From contig JANQHO010000166.1 in assembly GCA_028277105.1 (NCBI GenBank), forward strand, positions 1 to 32,594: 32,594 nucleotides of DNA, written 5' to 3'. The position numbers and the translations under genes are program-made. This DNA is from Owenweeksia sp. GTDB lineage: Bacteria; Bacteroidota; Bacteroidia; Flavobacteriales; Schleiferiaceae. The notes below the pieces were generated by a model that saw nothing but the letters and a program-made list of their open reading frames with translations, was not told where the DNA came from and ran no database searches. Positions 25,300 to 32,594 of this stretch are shown in pieces. Position 1 is the stretch's first letter. The number at the start of each line of letters is the position of its first letter.

Positions 25300-26616
25300 T
25301 TAATAGCGGTAATATTCTGGTTTGAACGGTCCGTTTTGCTCCACTCCTATGTATTCGGCCTGTTCCCTGGACAATTCTTCGAGTTCAACTCCGATTTTTG
25401 CCAGGTGTAGCTCCGCTACTTTTTCATCCAAATGCTTGGGCAGGGTATAAACTTTATTTTCGTATTTATCACCGTTATTCCACAATTCTATCTGGGCTAA
25501 AACCTGATTGGTGAATGAATTGGACATTACAAAACTGGGATGCCCGGTAGCGCAACCCAAATTAACCAAACGCCCTTCTGCCAGCAGGATAATGTCTTTA
25601 CCGCCAATAGTGTATTTATCTACCTGTGGCTTGATCTCCACGTGGGTTTCGCCATGATTTTCTTTTAGCCAGGCAACATCAATCTCATTGTCAAAATGGC
25701 CGATATTACAAACTATCGTTTTGTCTTTCATAGCCTCAAAATGACGGCCTATGATAATATCTTTATTACCGGTAGCCGTTACTACGATATCAGCCTCTTT
25801 TACGGCATTATCCATTTTCTTTACTTCAAATCCGTCCATAGCTGCCTGTAAAGCGCAAATAGGATCAATCTCAGTAACTATAATTCTTGCTCCTGCTCCT
25901 CTCAGGGAAGCGGCTGTACCTTTACCTACATCTCCATAACCGGCCACTACAGCTACCTTACCAGCCATCATTATGTCAGTAGCTCTACGGATGGCATCTA
26001 CAGCAGATTCGCGGCAACCATACTTATTGTCAAACTTGGATTTGGTAACGGAATCATTAACATTGATAGCAGGCATAGGCAGAGTACCATTTTTCATACG
26101 CTCGTACAAGCGATGTACCCCGGTAGTAGTTTCTTCAGAAAGACCTTTTACACCTTTGGCCAGTTCAGGATAACGGTCCAGAACCATATTGGTAAGATCA
26201 CCGCCATCGTCAAGAATCATATTTAAAGGTTGCCGCTCTTCGCCAAAAAAAAGGGTTTGCTCAATACACCAGTCAAATTCTTCTTCAGTCATACCTTTCC
26301 AGGCATAAACCGGAATGCCAGCTTTAGCTATAGCTGCAGCTGCATGATCCTGGGTGGAGAATATATTACAGGAAGACCAGGTAACTTCGGCTCCTAAATC
26401 TATTAAAGTCTCAATTAAAACTGCGGTTTGGATGGTCATATGCAAACAGCCGGCAATACGGGTACCTTTTAGAGGTTTTTCTTTGCCATACTCTTCCCTT
26501 AGCGACATAAGACCTGGCATTTCTGCTTCGGCCAGTTCTATTTCTCTTCTACCCCACTCAGCCAGAGATATATCCTTTACTTTGTAGGGAATGTATTTAT
26601 CAGCTACTGTACTCAT
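25300..26616 (-). CDS. ahcY: Adenosylhomocysteinase (S-adenosyl-L-homocysteine hydrolase)
   Basis: It splits S-adenosylhomocysteine into adenosine and homocysteine, removing the product inhibitor of methyltransferases and recycling methionine. The 438-aa length is right for the bacterial form. Seen are the substrate-site stretch [13 protein letters not shown], the [15 protein letters not shown] motif, the NAD-binding loop [11 protein letters not shown], and the family C-terminus PFKPEYYRY. It is transcribed alone; a -7 element lies at 26645-26652 and a terminator directly follows. The divergent neighbour is a phosphopantetheinyl transferase. Confidence 0.98.
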   Translation of the reverse strand: MSTVADKYIPYKVKDISLAEWGRREIELAEAEMPGLMSLREEYGKEKPLKGTRIAGCLHMTIQTAVLIETLIDLGAEVTWSSCNIFSTQDHAAAAIAKAGIPVYAWKGMTEEEFDWCIEQTLFFGEERQPLNMILDDGGDLTNMVLDRYPELAKGVKGLSEETTTGVHRLYERMKNGTLPMPAINVNDSVTKSKFDNKYGCRESAVDAIRRATDIMMAGKVAVVAGYGDVGKGTAASLRGAGARIIVTEIDPICALQAAMDGFEVKKMDNAVKEADIVVTATGNKDIIIGRHFEAMKDKTIVCNIGHFDNEIDVAWLKENHGETHVEIKPQVDKYTIGGKDIILLAEGRLVNLGCATGHPSFVMSNSFTNQVLAQIELWNNGDKYENKVYTLPKHLDEKVAELHLAKIGVELEELSREQAEYIGVEQNGPFKPEYYRY

Positions 26617-26644
26617 AGTCTTATTTTATAAAAATTTAGGTTTG

Positions 26645-26652
26645 CAAAGATA
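26645..26652 (-). promoter_or_regulatory. Likely -7 element of the adenosylhomocysteinase promoter
   Basis: The minus strand reads TATCTTTG, matching TAnnTTTG, 28 bases before the ATG. A TTTG is found upstream at only about 15 bases spacing, so the -33 is weak. Confidence 0.5.
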
Positions 26653-26694
26653 CCTCAACCGTTCGAGCAAAAAAATTGTTGCCGTATTATAACA

Positions 26695-27327
26695 ATGCCC
26701 TTAGCACATCAAATCAATAAAATCGATTTTTCTATCCTCATCTGGCAAATTGATGAAACTGAAGAGCAATTGAAAAAAAACATCATTCTCCATTCCTCTG
26801 ACAGTACCAAATTGAATCAGTTAAAACACTCCAATAAGCGAAGAGAATTTTTAGCGTTGAGGCAGTGTTTGAGATCATATTTTGGAAATAACCCCGAGGT
26901 CTTTTATTCACCTGAAGGCAAGCCTTATTTAAAACAGAACACCAAAATATCGTTTACGCATACCCATGATTTTGCCGCTATTATAGTAAGTAGAAAACTG
27001 GAGATTGGTATTGATCTGGAAATACTGAGAGACAGTATGAAAAGGGTAGCTCCTAAATTTATGAATGAAAGTGAATTTAAATCACTGGAAAAAGAACGTG
27101 AAGTAGAACACCTTACTCAATATTGGGGCGCCAAAGAAGTCATTGTAAAAATTGAAGGGAATCGCAGGCTTGATTTCAAAAAAGACATTGTTATTTCGCC
27201 CTTTTTATACCAGCCCGATCAAAAAACAAAAGCTTGCCTCTTGAACCATGGCCAACCCAAAACTTACGAATTGCGTTTCTCTTATCTGGAGCCTCTTACT
27301 TTGACCTATGGATGGCTAGAAGAATAA
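26695..27327 (+). CDS. 4'-phosphopantetheinyl transferase, Sfp type
   Basis: It transfers phosphopantetheine from CoA to a Ser of carrier proteins (fatty acid or polyketide/peptide synthases). The 210-aa product is the usual size for the Sfp/AcpT class. The magnesium and CoA motifs are clear: GIDLE (105-109) and WGAKEVIVK (144-152), with the SFTHTHD stretch (86-92) before. In the second motif the usual Ala after KE is Val. It is divergent from adenosylhomocysteinase and followed by GGGP synthase. Which carrier protein it serves cannot be told. Confidence 0.92.
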   Translation: MPLAHQINKIDFSILIWQIDETEEQLKKNIILHSSDSTKLNQLKHSNKRREFLALRQCLRSYFGNNPEVFYSPEGKPYLKQNTKISFTHTHDFAAIIVSRKLEIGIDLEILRDSMKRVAPKFMNESEFKSLEKEREVEHLTQYWGAKEVIVKIEGNRRLDFKKDIVISPFLYQPDQKTKACLLNHGQPKTYELRFSYLEPLTLTYGWLEE

Positions 27328-27369
27328 TTACCAACTCATTTTTGATGTCAATAATAATTGTGGTTTTAG

Positions 27370-27377
27370 TAGGTTTG
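27370..27377 (+). promoter_or_regulatory. Possible -7 element for the GGGP synthase gene
   Basis: TAGGTTTG matches TAnnTTTG 10 bases before the ATG, implying a very short or absent leader. No well-spaced TTG is seen. Confidence 0.35.
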
Positions 27378-27387
27378 CCAAAGTTTA

Positions 27388-28131
27388 ATGGAGAGCACAG
27401 TATTACATACTATAAAGGAGAGCAAAAGTTTAAAACGCAAGTTACTGGCTGTTTTGATCGATCCGGATACTCCTGATAAAAAACAGTTGCAAAAAATTGT
27501 AGAGCAGATCAATTCCACAAAATCCGATCTGATTTTTATAGGTGGAAGCCTCCTGGTTAAAGATGCTTTGGATGAGTATATAGCTACCATTAAAACATAT
27601 ACTTCAACTCCTGTTGTACTTTTTCCAGGCAGCACCATGCAGATTTCCAGTAAAGCAGACGCTATTCTTTTTCTTTCTCTGATATCCGGGAGAAATCCAG
27701 ACCTGCTCATTGGCAGTCAGGTAATTGCCGCACCCTATGTAAAACAAGCCGGGTTAGAGGTTTTGCCTACCGGCTATATGTTGATCGACAGTGGAAAGCC
27801 TACCACAGCTTCTTATATGAGTCACAGTTTTCCCATACCACGGAATAAAAGTGAGATTGCTGCCTGTACAGCTATGGCCGGTGAAATGCTCGGCTTGCAG
27901 ATAATCTATCTGGATGGTGGCAGCGGAGCCGACCAGCCGGTGGATACAGCTATGATATCCGAAGTGCGCAAAGTGGTAGAAGTTCCTATCATTATTGGCG
28001 GAGGCATCAGAGATACCGATACAGCAGTTTCTATAGCGAAAGCCGGAGCTGATGTGATAGTGGTAGGTAATGCAACGGAAAAGAATCCGCTCATCATAAA
28101 AGAAATTGCCGAAGCTCTTCACCATGTCTGA
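27388..28131 (+). CDS. Geranylgeranylglyceryl phosphate synthase family protein (bacterial group II GGGPS)
   Basis: This 247-aa TIM-barrel prenyltransferase joins a polyprenyl chain to glycerol-1-phosphate by an ether bond. Motifs include the start LLAVLIDPDTPD, the IFIGGSLLV strand, VVLFPGSTMQIS, the YLDGGSGADQPV stretch, and the phosphate-gripping IIIGGGIRD and VVGNA near the end. GGGPS enzymes are best known from archaeal lipid synthesis, but a group II clade is established in Bacteroidota, where the chain and the fate of the product are less clear. It overlaps the following thiamine-binding gene by 8 bases, which ties it to that transcript. Confidence 0.92.
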   Translation: MESTVLHTIKESKSLKRKLLAVLIDPDTPDKKQLQKIVEQINSTKSDLIFIGGSLLVKDALDEYIATIKTYTSTPVVLFPGSTMQISSKADAILFLSLISGRNPDLLIGSQVIAAPYVKQAGLEVLPTGYMLIDSGKPTTASYMSHSFPIPRNKSEIAACTAMAGEMLGLQIIYLDGGSGADQPVDTAMISEVRKVVEVPIIIGGGIRDTDTAVSIAKAGADVIVVGNATEKNPLIIKEIAEALHHV

Positions 28132-28402
28132 CATCCTGGTTTCTATTGAAATATCTATGTACCCTCTTACGGAAAAGTATATTCCAGTAATAGATGGTTT
28201 TCTGACTAACCTTCACCGGGCAAAGGGCCTTAAAGTGGTGACTAATTCAATGAGCACACAGGTTTTTGGCAAAATGGAAATTGTTTTTCCCGCTATTCAA
28301 AAGGAAATTGAAAAAGTTTATCTGGATCATGGTCAGTGTCCCTTTGTGATAAAGGTTTTAAACGGGGATGTTTCTGACATGGAAATCAAAGATTATAAAT
28401 GA
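28124..28402 (+). CDS. Thiamine-binding YkoF/MTH1187-family protein
   Basis: The 92-aa product uses the ATG at 28124; a start at 28106 would add six residues from within the previous gene. It opens with ILVSIEISMYPLTEKYIPVI and has the ferredoxin-like beta-alpha-beta repeat of YkoF/MTH1187 domains, with VTNSMSTQVFGKMEIVF typical of the second strand and turn. YkoF domains bind thiamine or its pyrimidine half. It is followed by a PnuC-type transporter (ATGA overlap) and lies near a TPP riboswitch, supporting a role as thiamine-binding helper in uptake. Confidence 0.8.
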   Translation: MSDILVSIEISMYPLTEKYIPVIDGFLTNLHRAKGLKVVTNSMSTQVFGKMEIVFPAIQKEIEKVYLDHGQCPFVIKVLNGDVSDMEIKDYK

Positions 28403-28947
28403 GCAAAAGGTTATTGCTTTTTTTAGAGGCTATAGCAGTAGTTTTCAGCCTGCTTTATACTATCCTGCTCACTTATGGTTATGAGATCTGCTGGCTTTTT
28501 GCTTTTTTAGCTTCTTCTCTTTATCTGGGTCTTTGCTTTAAAAAAAAGATTTACGCAGAATCCCTTCTGCAGTTGTTCTATGTATTTATGGCTGTATACG
28601 GATGGAAGCATTGGTCAGAAAGCGGAGGTGAATTGAACAGCAGCTTAAACTGGCAAACTCATGGTATGATCATCATGTCGGGAGCAGCCCTGGTGATTAT
28701 TTCCGGTTACCTGCTCTCCCGTTTGAGTGATGCAGCATCACCTTACATTGATTCGTTTACAACAGTATTCAGCATTTTTGCCACTTTACTGATGATCTTT
28801 CTGATCCCCGAAAACTGGGCTTACTGGATAGTGATCGACTTGGTATCAGTTTTTTTATATTTCAAAAGAAAATTGTACTTAACTTCTATTCTTTTTGGTG
28901 TGTATACTGTTCTTTCGGTGAACGGTTTAATTCAATGGATGGGATAA
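28399..28947 (+). CDS. pnuT: PnuC/PnuT-family vitamin transporter, probably thiamine
   Basis: The 182-aa membrane protein has about seven hydrophobic segments, starting at LLLFLEAIAVVFSLLYTILL. The conserved PnuC signature YGWKHW is at residues 67-72. PnuC proteins carry vitamins across the inner membrane by facilitated diffusion, trapped by phosphorylation inside. Family members linked to thiamine genes are called PnuT. Neighbours here (thiamine-binding protein upstream, kinase overlapping by 13 bases downstream, TPP riboswitch and TonB receptor further on) point to thiamine rather than nicotinamide riboside, but the kinase is NadR-like, so the substrate is not certain. Confidence 0.85.
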   Translation: MSKRLLLFLEAIAVVFSLLYTILLTYGYEICWLFAFLASSLYLGLCFKKKIYAESLLQLFYVFMAVYGWKHWSESGGELNSSLNWQTHGMIIMSGAALVIISGYLLSRLSDAASPYIDSFTTVFSIFATLLMIFLIPENWAYWIVIDLVSVFLYFKRKLYLTSILFGVYTVLSVNGLIQWMG

Positions 28948-29462
28948 AAAAAATAGTTCTTACCGGGCCGGAATCAAGCGGCAAATCTTTCTTGGCCAAG
29001 GAGCTGGCTCAACACTTTAAAACCTCTTGGGTACGGGAATACGCCCGTTTTTTCCTGGAAGAAAACGGCTCTGATTACGATTATCCCCTTTTGCTGAAAA
29101 TGGCTAAAGCCCATAAGAAATACCAATTAAAATACCTGAAATCGTCTCCAGGTATAATATTTCTGGATACAGACCTGATCAATTATAAGATCTGGTGTGA
29201 TGTGGTTTACACTCAAACCCACAAATGGATATTGGATAACATCGAAAAAGAAAACGACCACCGCTACCTCATCGCCTATCCCGATCTTAAATGGGAGCCT
29301 GATCCTCTAAGAGAAAATCCAAAGGACCGGATCAATCTGTTTGACCGCCATTTAAGGGAAATAGCAAGTTTGAGGAGACCGTATAGAGTTGTAAAAGGCA
29401 TTGGAGCCAAACGGCTCAAAAATGCTATTATCCTTACCAAAGAATTATTGACAGTGAGCTAA
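28935..29462 (+). CDS. NadR-like P-loop kinase
   Basis: The 175-aa product has the Walker A loop TGPESSGKS (10-18), then WVREYARFFLEE and the FLDTDLINYKIW stretch typical of the ribosylnicotinamide kinase domain of NadR. Only this kinase domain is present; the adenylyltransferase domain of NadR is absent. It overlaps the transporter gene, as expected for a kinase that traps the imported vitamin by phosphorylation. In a thiamine cluster the substrate could be thiamine, but nicotinamide riboside is the family default. Confidence 0.82.
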   Translation: MDGIKKIVLTGPESSGKSFLAKELAQHFKTSWVREYARFFLEENGSDYDYPLLLKMAKAHKKYQLKYLKSSPGIIFLDTDLINYKIWCDVVYTQTHKWILDNIEKENDHRYLIAYPDLKWEPDPLRENPKDRINLFDRHLREIASLRRPYRVVKGIGAKRLKNAIILTKELLTVS

Positions 29463-29464
29463 AT

Positions 29465-29495
29465 TTTGTCAATTTGATTTTCACACTTAGCTTTG
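29465..29495 (+). promoter_or_regulatory. Bacteroidota promoter ahead of the TPP riboswitch
   Basis: TTTG (29465-29468), a 19-base spacer and TAGCTTTG (29488-29495) fit the consensus well. Transcription would start just before the riboswitch, making the receptor a separate transcription unit. Confidence 0.75.
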
Positions 29496-29504
29496 CCGCT
29501 CCAT

Positions 29505-29608
29505 ATATCTCAAAGGGGTGCCTCCCGTAGTTGTAAAGCTAATTGCAACTATTCCGAGGCTGAGATTATACCCATTGAACCTGGGCGGGTAATGCTGCCA
29601 AGGGATGT
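29505..29608 (+). ncRNA. TPP (THI-box) riboswitch
   Basis: The conserved core is clear: GGGGTGCC near 29515-29522, GAGGCTGAGATTATACCC (29556-29573), GAACCTG (29577-29583), GGGTAATGCTGCCAAGGGA (29587-29605). The closing stem P1 pairs ATATCTC (29505-29511) with GGGATGT (29602-29608), with wobble pairs. A small variable stem uses AGTTGTAAAGCTAATTGCAACT. Binding of thiamine pyrophosphate lowers expression of the downstream gene. The leader after it is short (about 63 bases to the GTG), with no obvious terminator stem, so control may act on translation. Confidence 0.95.
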
Positions 29609-29671
29609 ACAATTCATTAATTATTAATCCTAGCGGATACTACCCCTTTGTTCGTGATAAATTGTTTTATC

Positions 29672-32011
29672 GTGAAAAAGTTATTTTATTTCTCCGCTGC
29701 ATTTCTTTCCTGCCAATTACTCCTGGCACAAGGGGTAAAAGGCTATGTAAAAGATGCCGTTACCAATTTACCATTAACTGGCGCTTTCATCACCGTTGAC
29801 GAAGGCTCTCAGGGCGCCATCAGTCTGGAAGACGGTTCATATTTTCTGCCACTGCCACAAGAAAGTAGCTACCTGGTTAAAGTCCGGTTTATCGGTTATA
29901 AAACCGAAGATCGACTGATCAATTATAAAGGCGGGACACAGATGGTTGATTTCTACTTAACAGAAGGCTCAGAAGAACTGAAAGAAGTGAACATCAGTGC
30001 TTTGAGAGCTAAAGAGAAAACGCCTATTGCTTATCAAAACGTAGCAAAGGAAACCATTGAGGAGCGAAATTTAGGTCAGGATATTCCTTTTATCCTCGAT
30101 CAGACTGTTTCGGCAGTCAGCACTTCTGATGCCGGGGCCAATATCGGTTATACCGGGCTGCGTATCCGGGGAAGTGATCAAACCCGTATCAATGTAACTA
30201 TTAATGGAATTCCGTTGAATGACGCTGAATCACAAGGGGTGTTTTGGGTTAACACTCCTGACTTTGCCTCTTCCTTGCAAAGTGTGCAAATACAGCGGGG
30301 AGCCGGAACATCTACTAACGGTTCCGGGGCTTTTGGCGCTACCTTGAATTTAGAAACAGCTGACTTACAGAAAAAACCATTTGCCCAGGTGCATATTGGT
30401 GCTGGTTCATTCAACACTGAAAGGTATACGCTACAAGTGGGTACCGGGTTGATCAATAAGCATTGGGCTTTTCAGGGAAGGCTGTCACAAATCAGGTCTG
30501 ACGGCTACCTGGACCGGGCCAGGAGCAACCTCCGTTCTTATTTCTTCACCGGAGGTTATGTGTCTGATAAAACAACTGTTAAAGCTGTAGTATTTGGTGG
30601 TAACGAAGAAACTTACCAGGCCTGGAACGGGGTAGACTCGCTTACTTTTGAAAATGACCCTACTTTCAATTCTACCGGGGCTATTTATGATACCCTGGGA
30701 AATATTACAGGATTTTATGACAATCAGGTGGATAACTACACTCAAACGCATTACCAGTTACACCTCAACCACCGCTTTACTTCTGGTTTTAAGGCTAACT
30801 TATCCCTTCACTACACCAGGGGAAGCGGTTATTTCGAAGAATATCGATCTAATGACCTATTAGCCAACTATGGTATCACAAATACACCTGAAACCAATTC
30901 TGATCTGGTAAGAAGGTTATGGCTCGATAATGATTTTTACGGTTTTATCTACAACCTGGACTATACCCTGGGATCGTTCAACTTCATTTTAGGAGGCGGG
31001 GCTAATGAATACAGGGGCGATCATTTCGGAGAAGTGGTGTGGGCACGCTTTGCTGGCAACCAGGAGCCTTTTGGCCGGTTTTATTTTAGCGATGGCTTTA
31101 AACGCGATATCAATACTTACTTCAAGACCTATTATAATCTTACTCCTGATATCCAATTCTTTGCGGATCTACAATACCGCTATGTAAGTGTAAATGGTGA
31201 TGGCGATAATGAAAACCAAACTATTATTGACTTTGAGGATACTTTTAACTTCTTCAATCCAAAGTTCGGTATCAGCGCCAGGCTCAATAAGCGAGCGCTT
31301 ATTTATGCCTCTTATTCCATAGCGCAAAGGGAACCCAGCCGCAGGGATTACATAGGTACAGATGTAAAACCGGAGGAAGAACGCCTGGGAGACCTGGAAG
31401 TGGGCTCGCGGCTTTTCTTCAACAAAGCTTTAATTAATATCAATGCCTACTATATGCACTACAGTAATCAACTGGTGCTGACGGGGCAGGTGGACAACGT
31501 AGGGGCCTTTTTACGCAGTAATGTAGGGAACAGCTATCGCTTAGGTTTAGAGGTGGATGCCCAGGTTGAACTGACTGAAAAATTGAGATGGGCTCCTAAT
31601 ATTGCCATCAGCCAAAATGAGATTATAGACTACAAAGAAGAAACTGATGAAGGCATCGAAGAACTGGGCAATACCCCTATCGCTTTTTCTCCTAATGTGA
31701 TCGGTGGCTCAACCCTTAGCTGGGAGGCTTTCAAAGGTTTTGAAGCCGCTTTGATCAATAAGTTTGTAGGGAAACAATTTCTGAATAACAGCGGTTTAGA
31801 CCGCCTGACCTTGCCTTCCTACTTTTTAACTGATATAAGGGTAAGTTATAATATGCCCCAAAAACTGCTGAAGAATATAAGGCTGGAAGCAGGTGTATTT
31901 AACCTCCTCAATGAGAAATACGCTTCAAACGGCTATGTATTTGACGGATCGCCCTTTTACTACCCCCAGGCGGGTACTAACTTTTTAGGTGGGATCAAAA
32001 TTGATTTTTAG
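29672..32011 (+). CDS. TonB-dependent outer-membrane receptor, predicted thiamine uptake
   Basis: The 779-aa receptor is proposed to start at the GTG at 29672, which gives a clean signal peptide (VKKLFYFSAAFLSCQLLLAQ); a TTG at 29648 would add eight unlikely residues. After the signal comes a carboxypeptidase-regulatory-like domain (about 22-105), then the plug (about 110-225, with TGLRIRGSDQTRINVTINGIPLND broken over the TonB plug pattern and the VQIQRGAGTSTNGSGAFGA stretch), then the 22-strand barrel to the C-terminus, ending in FLGGIKIDF with the terminal Phe. The TPP riboswitch directly upstream makes thiamine or its phosphates the likely ligand. Confidence 0.9.
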   Translation: MKKLFYFSAAFLSCQLLLAQGVKGYVKDAVTNLPLTGAFITVDEGSQGAISLEDGSYFLPLPQESSYLVKVRFIGYKTEDRLINYKGGTQMVDFYLTEGSEELKEVNISALRAKEKTPIAYQNVAKETIEERNLGQDIPFILDQTVSAVSTSDAGANIGYTGLRIRGSDQTRINVTINGIPLNDAESQGVFWVNTPDFASSLQSVQIQRGAGTSTNGSGAFGATLNLETADLQKKPFAQVHIGAGSFNTERYTLQVGTGLINKHWAFQGRLSQIRSDGYLDRARSNLRSYFFTGGYVSDKTTVKAVVFGGNEETYQAWNGVDSLTFENDPTFNSTGAIYDTLGNITGFYDNQVDNYTQTHYQLHLNHRFTSGFKANLSLHYTRGSGYFEEYRSNDLLANYGITNTPETNSDLVRRLWLDNDFYGFIYNLDYTLGSFNFILGGGANEYRGDHFGEVVWARFAGNQEPFGRFYFSDGFKRDINTYFKTYYNLTPDIQFFADLQYRYVSVNGDGDNENQTIIDFEDTFNFFNPKFGISARLNKRALIYASYSIAQREPSRRDYIGTDVKPEEERLGDLEVGSRLFFNKALININAYYMHYSNQLVLTGQVDNVGAFLRSNVGNSYRLGLEVDAQVELTEKLRWAPNIAISQNEIIDYKEETDEGIEELGNTPIAFSPNVIGGSTLSWEAFKGFEAALINKFVGKQFLNNSGLDRLTLPSYFLTDIRVSYNMPQKLLKNIRLEAGVFNLLNEKYASNGYVFDGSPFYYPQAGTNFLGGIKIDF

Positions 32012-32017
32012 AATATC

Positions 32018-32041
32018 GAACCCCTGCTTAGGCGGGGGTTC
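32018..32041. terminator. GC-rich hairpin between converging receptor and MazG genes
   Basis: GAACCCC (32018-32024) pairs with GGGGTTC (32035-32041), extended by inner pairs. There is no strong T run, so efficiency as an intrinsic terminator is unsure. Confidence 0.45.
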
Positions 32042-32373
32042 TACCTCAATTTCTCATTTTGATGATGGCGATTGTGATCCCTTTTGGTTTTCTTTTCCAT
32101 CTTATTACTGAATGCCGTGTCGAGATCAGTACCGGTTTGATTGGCCAGGCACAAAAGCACAAATAATACATCAGCCAGTTCTTCTCCCAGGTCTTTGGCT
32201 TTGTCTGATTCTTTCTCACTTTGTTCGCCATACCTGCGGGCAATGATGCGGGCTACTTCGCCTACTTCTTCTGTTAACTGGGCCATATTAGTCAGTTCAT
32301 CAAAATAACGTACCCCGTGGTTTTGGATCCATTCATCCACTATCTCCTGAAGTTTTTTGATCTCTCTGGCCAT
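32041..32373 (-). CDS. MazG-like nucleotide pyrophosphohydrolase
   Basis: The 110-aa protein is taken from the ATG at 32373 (MAREIKKLQ); an upstream ATG at 32418 would add 15 residues that lie across the neighbouring terminator. The magnesium-binding pattern of all-alpha NTP pyrophosphatases is present: EEVGE with ARIIARRYG, then LGEELADVLFVLLCLAN. This class hydrolyses non-canonical or excess nucleoside triphosphates to monophosphates. The basic C-terminus (KKTKRDHNRHH) is unusual but short. It converges with the TonB receptor gene and nothing else links them. Confidence 0.85.
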   Translation of the reverse strand: MAREIKKLQEIVDEWIQNHGVRYFDELTNMAQLTEEVGEVARIIARRYGEQSEKESDKAKDLGEELADVLFVLLCLANQTGTDLDTAFSNKMEKKTKRDHNRHHQNEKLR

Positions 32374-32416
32374 CTTTTTATTTTGTACAAATCTATGAAG
32401 CTGTACTCTGATAGAC

Positions 32417-32450
32417 ACAAAAAAACCGGAAGCTATTTACTTCCGGTTTT
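32417..32450 (-). terminator. Terminator after the PID-CTERM protein gene
   Basis: AAAACCGGAAG (32422-32432) pairs with CTTCCGGTTTT (32440-32450) over a 7-base loop. The A run at 32417-32425 becomes a T run on the minus strand, placing it directly after the stop at 32475. Confidence 0.8.
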
Positions 32451-32474
32451 CTAATTTATCAGCTGTTACTCGCT

Positions 32475-32594
32475 TTACTGTTCTTTTTTCTTATACGCAT
32501 CATACGCCTTTTTGCCGCCTAAAGCCGCCCCAGCTGCCAACAACAAACTAAGACCCCCATCAATCGGTGTCGGGTTCACTCCAGGGTTCCCCTG
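32475..32594 (-). CDS. C-terminus of a PID-CTERM sorting-signal protein (partial)
   Basis: Only the last 39 codons lie in the window. They read NPGVNPTPIDGGLS, a short hydrophobic helix (LLLAAGAALGG), and a basic tail (KKAYDAYKKKEQ). This three-part tail, with the PIDGG box, is the PID-CTERM protein-sorting signal of Bacteroidota, which marks exported proteins for processing at the cell envelope. The main body of the protein lies beyond the right edge, so its job is unknown. The usual TAA stop is followed by a strong terminator. Confidence 0.8.
   Translation of the reverse strand, partial: QGNPGVNPTPIDGGLSLLLAAGAALGGKKAYDAYKKKEQ

Noticed and set aside
27754..28134. Minus-strand frame of 126 codons opposite GGGP synthase
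   Set aside because: The plus strand encodes conserved barrel motifs at the same place; the antisense frame has no recognisable features.

Overview
The window comes from a Bacteroidota chromosome, probably a Cytophagales-type organism. The signs are Bacteroidota promoter elements (TAnnTTTG at -7 with an upstream TTG/TTTG) in front of several genes, a TonB-dependent receptor with a carboxypeptidase-regulatory-like domain, a bacterial GGGP synthase, a PID-CTERM sorting tail at the right edge, and the weakness of Shine-Dalgarno sites. Taxonomy is inferred from gene content only.

Left chromosomal part (1-4260): the tail of an unidentified gene, a secreted leucine-rich-repeat protein, a GIY-YIG nuclease gene bracketed by short palindromic repeats, then (minus strand) a secreted DUF3857/degenerate-transglutaminase protein overlapping era, and an initiator tRNA-Met with its own promoter.

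Genomic island (about 4256 to 21108): directly after the 3' end of the initiator tRNA lie a large serine recombinase, a TIR-domain protein, and a tight four-gene minus-strand operon. In transcription order the operon encodes a 1711-aa DEAD/DEAH helicase with DUF1998-like and C-terminal nuclease-like regions, a 936-aa SNF2-family helicase, a 1587-aa N6-adenine methyltransferase, and a 130-aa PIN-like toxin. The helicase/SNF2/methyltransferase trio resembles DISARM class 1 (DrmA+DrmB, DrmD, DrmMI), with the DruE helicase of Druantia as a possible relative of the large protein. I see no separate DrmC. The most notable point is that the last 217 residues of the methyltransferase look like a complete VapB45-type antitoxin (MerR-like HTH plus DUF433), and the next gene, overlapping by ATGA, is the matching VapC45-like PIN protein. 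A toxin-antitoxin pair thus appears to be wired into the defence methyltransferase. A low-GC patch covers the methyltransferase's presumed target-recognition region. A 7-bp repeat shared by the tRNA 3' end and a site in front of a terminator near 21.1 kb suggests the two ends of the island.

Right chromosomal part (21.2-32.6 kb): a ParDE toxin-antitoxin pair, a beta-barrel outer-membrane protein, a three-gene two-component system (PAS histidine kinase, AraC-type response regulator, CheY-like receiver), adenosylhomocysteinase, a phosphopantetheinyl transferase, GGGP synthase, then a thiamine-uptake cluster: a YkoF-like thiamine-binding protein, a PnuC/PnuT-type transporter, a NadR-like kinase, and a TPP riboswitch that directly controls a TonB-dependent receptor. 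A MazG-like pyrophosphohydrolase and the C-terminus of a PID-CTERM protein end the window.
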